The notes below the pieces were generated by a model. That model worked only from the letters and a program-made list of their open reading frames with translations. It made no database searches and was not told the DNA's origin. Shown piece after piece: positions 6,571 to 7,292 of a stretch of DNA of 7,292 bases (positions are counted from its first letter, which is position 1; each line of letters opens with the position of its first letter). A program made the position numbers and the translations under genes. The stretch comes from CAZVRZ01 sp964629965 (GTDB lineage: Bacteria; Chloroflexota; Anaerolineae; Anaerolineales; UBA4823): contig CAZVRZ010000219.1 of the NCBI GenBank assembly GCA_964629965.1, positions 1 through 7,292 on the forward strand, given 5' to 3'.

Positions 6571-6624
6571 CGGTACAGAACACCGGGGCGGTTCAGAACA
6601 CCGGGGCGGTTCAGAACACCGCTC
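6571..6624. repeat. 18-bp tandem repeat, three copies, over the lycopene cyclase stop
   Basis: The units lie at 6571-6588, 6589-6606 and 6607-6624. The first two differ by one base (CGGTACAG versus CGGTTCAG), and the third diverges only in its last three bases, inside the cyclase coding region. Each unit contains GTTCAGAAC, a nine-base near-palindrome, except the first, which has GTACAGAAC. Because 18 is a multiple of three, the cyclase stop TGA (6611-6613) is repeated in frame in the middle unit and becomes TGT in the outermost. The simplest reading is a local duplication of the gene's 3' end. The array also lies about 50-100 bases upstream of the GNAT -10 box, where an operator could sit. 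Confidence 0.9.
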
Positions 6625-7292
6625 TTGCGTCAAACGAATTTCTGAATGAACGCAGACGCTCGTGGCTGAGACGCGCCAGCACCAGCGTCATACCCAGAAC
6701 CACCAGTGCATTAGTCAGGGTAAAAAAGAGCATTTCTTCCAACGGCAAAACACCGAAAAGGTTGAGGCCCAGGGTGTGCTGCGGGCTGATCGTCCAGACT
6801 CCGGCGGCGATTGCCAGCCCATCCGCCAGGAACAGGTACGCGGCGGCGCACATCGCCAGGCCCACCAGGCGGCGGTAGCGCCAGATAATATCACCGCCGA
6901 AGGCAAACTGCAGCATGAGCGGGGGCAGCCCCCAAGCCAGGATCAGCCCCAGGTAAGTTCCCGGCTGCCAGCCCAAGGCCAGGATCAGCACGGCCGCCAG
7001 CCAGGCCAGGCCCAAAACAACCAGGGGAACCCGGCGAAACTTCGCGGCGGCGAAACTCCCGGCGCCTGCGGCGACCCGCCGGCCCAAGTCGCCCGAATCG
7101 TCTTGCAACAAACCAGGCAGCCGCCGGCCCAAGCCGTCTGAATCGTCTTGAACAAACCCTGGCAGCCGCCGGCCCAAGTCACCCGAATCGTCTTGAACAA
7201 ACCCTGGCAGCCGCCGGCCCAAGCCGTCTGAATCGTATTGAACAAACCCTGGCAGCCGCCGGCCCAAGCCGTCTGAATCGTATTGAACAAAC
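6611..7292 (-). CDS. Lycopene cyclase, CrtYd-like second domain, 5' end beyond window
   Basis: The frame is open to the right edge and ends at TGA 6611-6613, so only the 3' part is present. Lycopene cyclases of this membrane type (CrtYc/CrtYd, CarR and fungal relatives) convert lycopene to beta- or gamma-carotene in the membrane. Diagnostic strings are ADGLAIAAGVWTISP, then TLGLNLFGVLPLEEMLFFTL with the conserved PLEE (LPLEE at 6734-6748). Four hydrophobic segments are visible, the first of which (RVPLVVLGLAWLAAVLILAL) usually links the two domains of fused enzymes. The first domain would lie outside the window. Before that helix, the visible N-terminal portion is a 15-residue repeat, GRRLPGFVQ-DDS-G/D, encoded by the 45-bp array. 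A separate CrtYd subunit starting at an internal TTG is the alternative, but the array keeps the frame open without any stop, which favours a fusion. Confidence 0.85.
   Translation of the reverse strand, partial: FVQYDSDGLGRRLPGFVQYDSDGLGRRLPGFVQDDSGDLGRRLPGFVQDDSDGLGRRLPGLLQDDSGDLGRRVAAGAGSFAAAKFRRVPLVVLGLAWLAAVLILALGWQPGTYLGLILAWGLPPLMLQFAFGGDIIWRYRRLVGLAMCAAAYLFLADGLAIAAGVWTISPQHTLGLNLFGVLPLEEMLFFTLTNALVVLGMTLVLARLSHERLRSFRNSFDARAVF
7076..7292. repeat. 45-bp in-frame tandem repeat, at least 4.8 copies, reaching the edge
   Basis: Copies begin at 7076, 7121, 7166, 7211 and 7256, exactly 45 bases apart, each starting CCGCCGGCCCAAG. The last is cut by the window edge after 37 bases. Copies 4 and 5 are identical over the visible 37 bases. 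Two variant types exist: one with GCCGTCTG (copies 2, 4, 5) and one with GTCRCCCG (copies 1, 3), so copies 1-2 and 3-4 look like a 90-bp higher-order pair. In the cyclase frame the unit encodes FVQ(D/Y)DS(DG/GD)LGRRLPG. The minus-strand frame starting at 7290 is also free of stops (LFNTIQTAWAGGCQG type). The sequence shows the array but not how many copies lie beyond the edge. Confidence 0.95.

Noticed and set aside
6571..6624. LexA-type operator
   Set aside because: GTTC and GAAC half sites occur, but their spacing matches neither the CTGT-N8-ACAG nor the GTTC-N7-GTTC forms. A generic operator remains possible.
7076..7292. CRISPR array
   Set aside because: The units are contiguous 45-bp repeats with no unique spacers between them and they preserve a reading frame, so this is a tandem repeat and not a CRISPR.

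Overview
The window is bacterial, with a gene-dense core of roughly 60-65% GC and two transcription blocks that face each other. The best lineage guess is Chloroflexota, probably Anaerolineae-like. This rests on a lipoprotein with an NBR1-type Ig-like domain and Pro/Thr linkers, the two small membrane-protein types, and a lycopene cyclase of the PLEE membrane type. It is inferred from recall of protein families, not from a marker gene.

Plus-strand block. Positions 1-297 are AT-rich (about 37% GC by hand count) with no convincing gene. A monocistronic four-helix membrane protein follows (298-711) and ends at a textbook rho-independent terminator (759-802). A TATAAT box at 818-823 then precedes four tightly packed genes: a six-helix membrane protein (871-1452), a large lipoprotein with two or three beta-sandwich domains joined by low-complexity linkers (1487-2863), an ABC ATPase (2878-3789) and an ABC-2 type permease (3797-4663). 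The last two overlap or nearly touch and should form one transporter. The lipoprotein and small membrane protein are candidate accessory parts on the outer face and in the membrane.

Minus-strand block, read from the right edge. The 3' part of a lycopene cyclase gene (7292-6611) runs off the window. A double-domain GNAT-like protein of the YghO type (6458-5331) and a LysE/RhtB-family exporter (5307-4660) follow. GNAT and LysE are 23 bases apart and probably cotranscribed from a TATAAT box at 6519-6524. The stop codons of the permease and the LysE gene overlap in a single CTAA, so the two blocks converge with no space between them.

The least ordinary structures are two tandem repeats around the lycopene cyclase gene. 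One is a 45-bp, in-frame, 15-residue repeat (at least 4.8 copies, reaching the window edge) directly before the second cyclase domain, apparently in the linker of a fused two-domain enzyme. The other is an 18-bp repeat (3 copies) that duplicates the end of that gene, stop codon included, and lies upstream of the GNAT promoter. I see no RNA gene, CRISPR array, insertion sequence or clear novel defence system.
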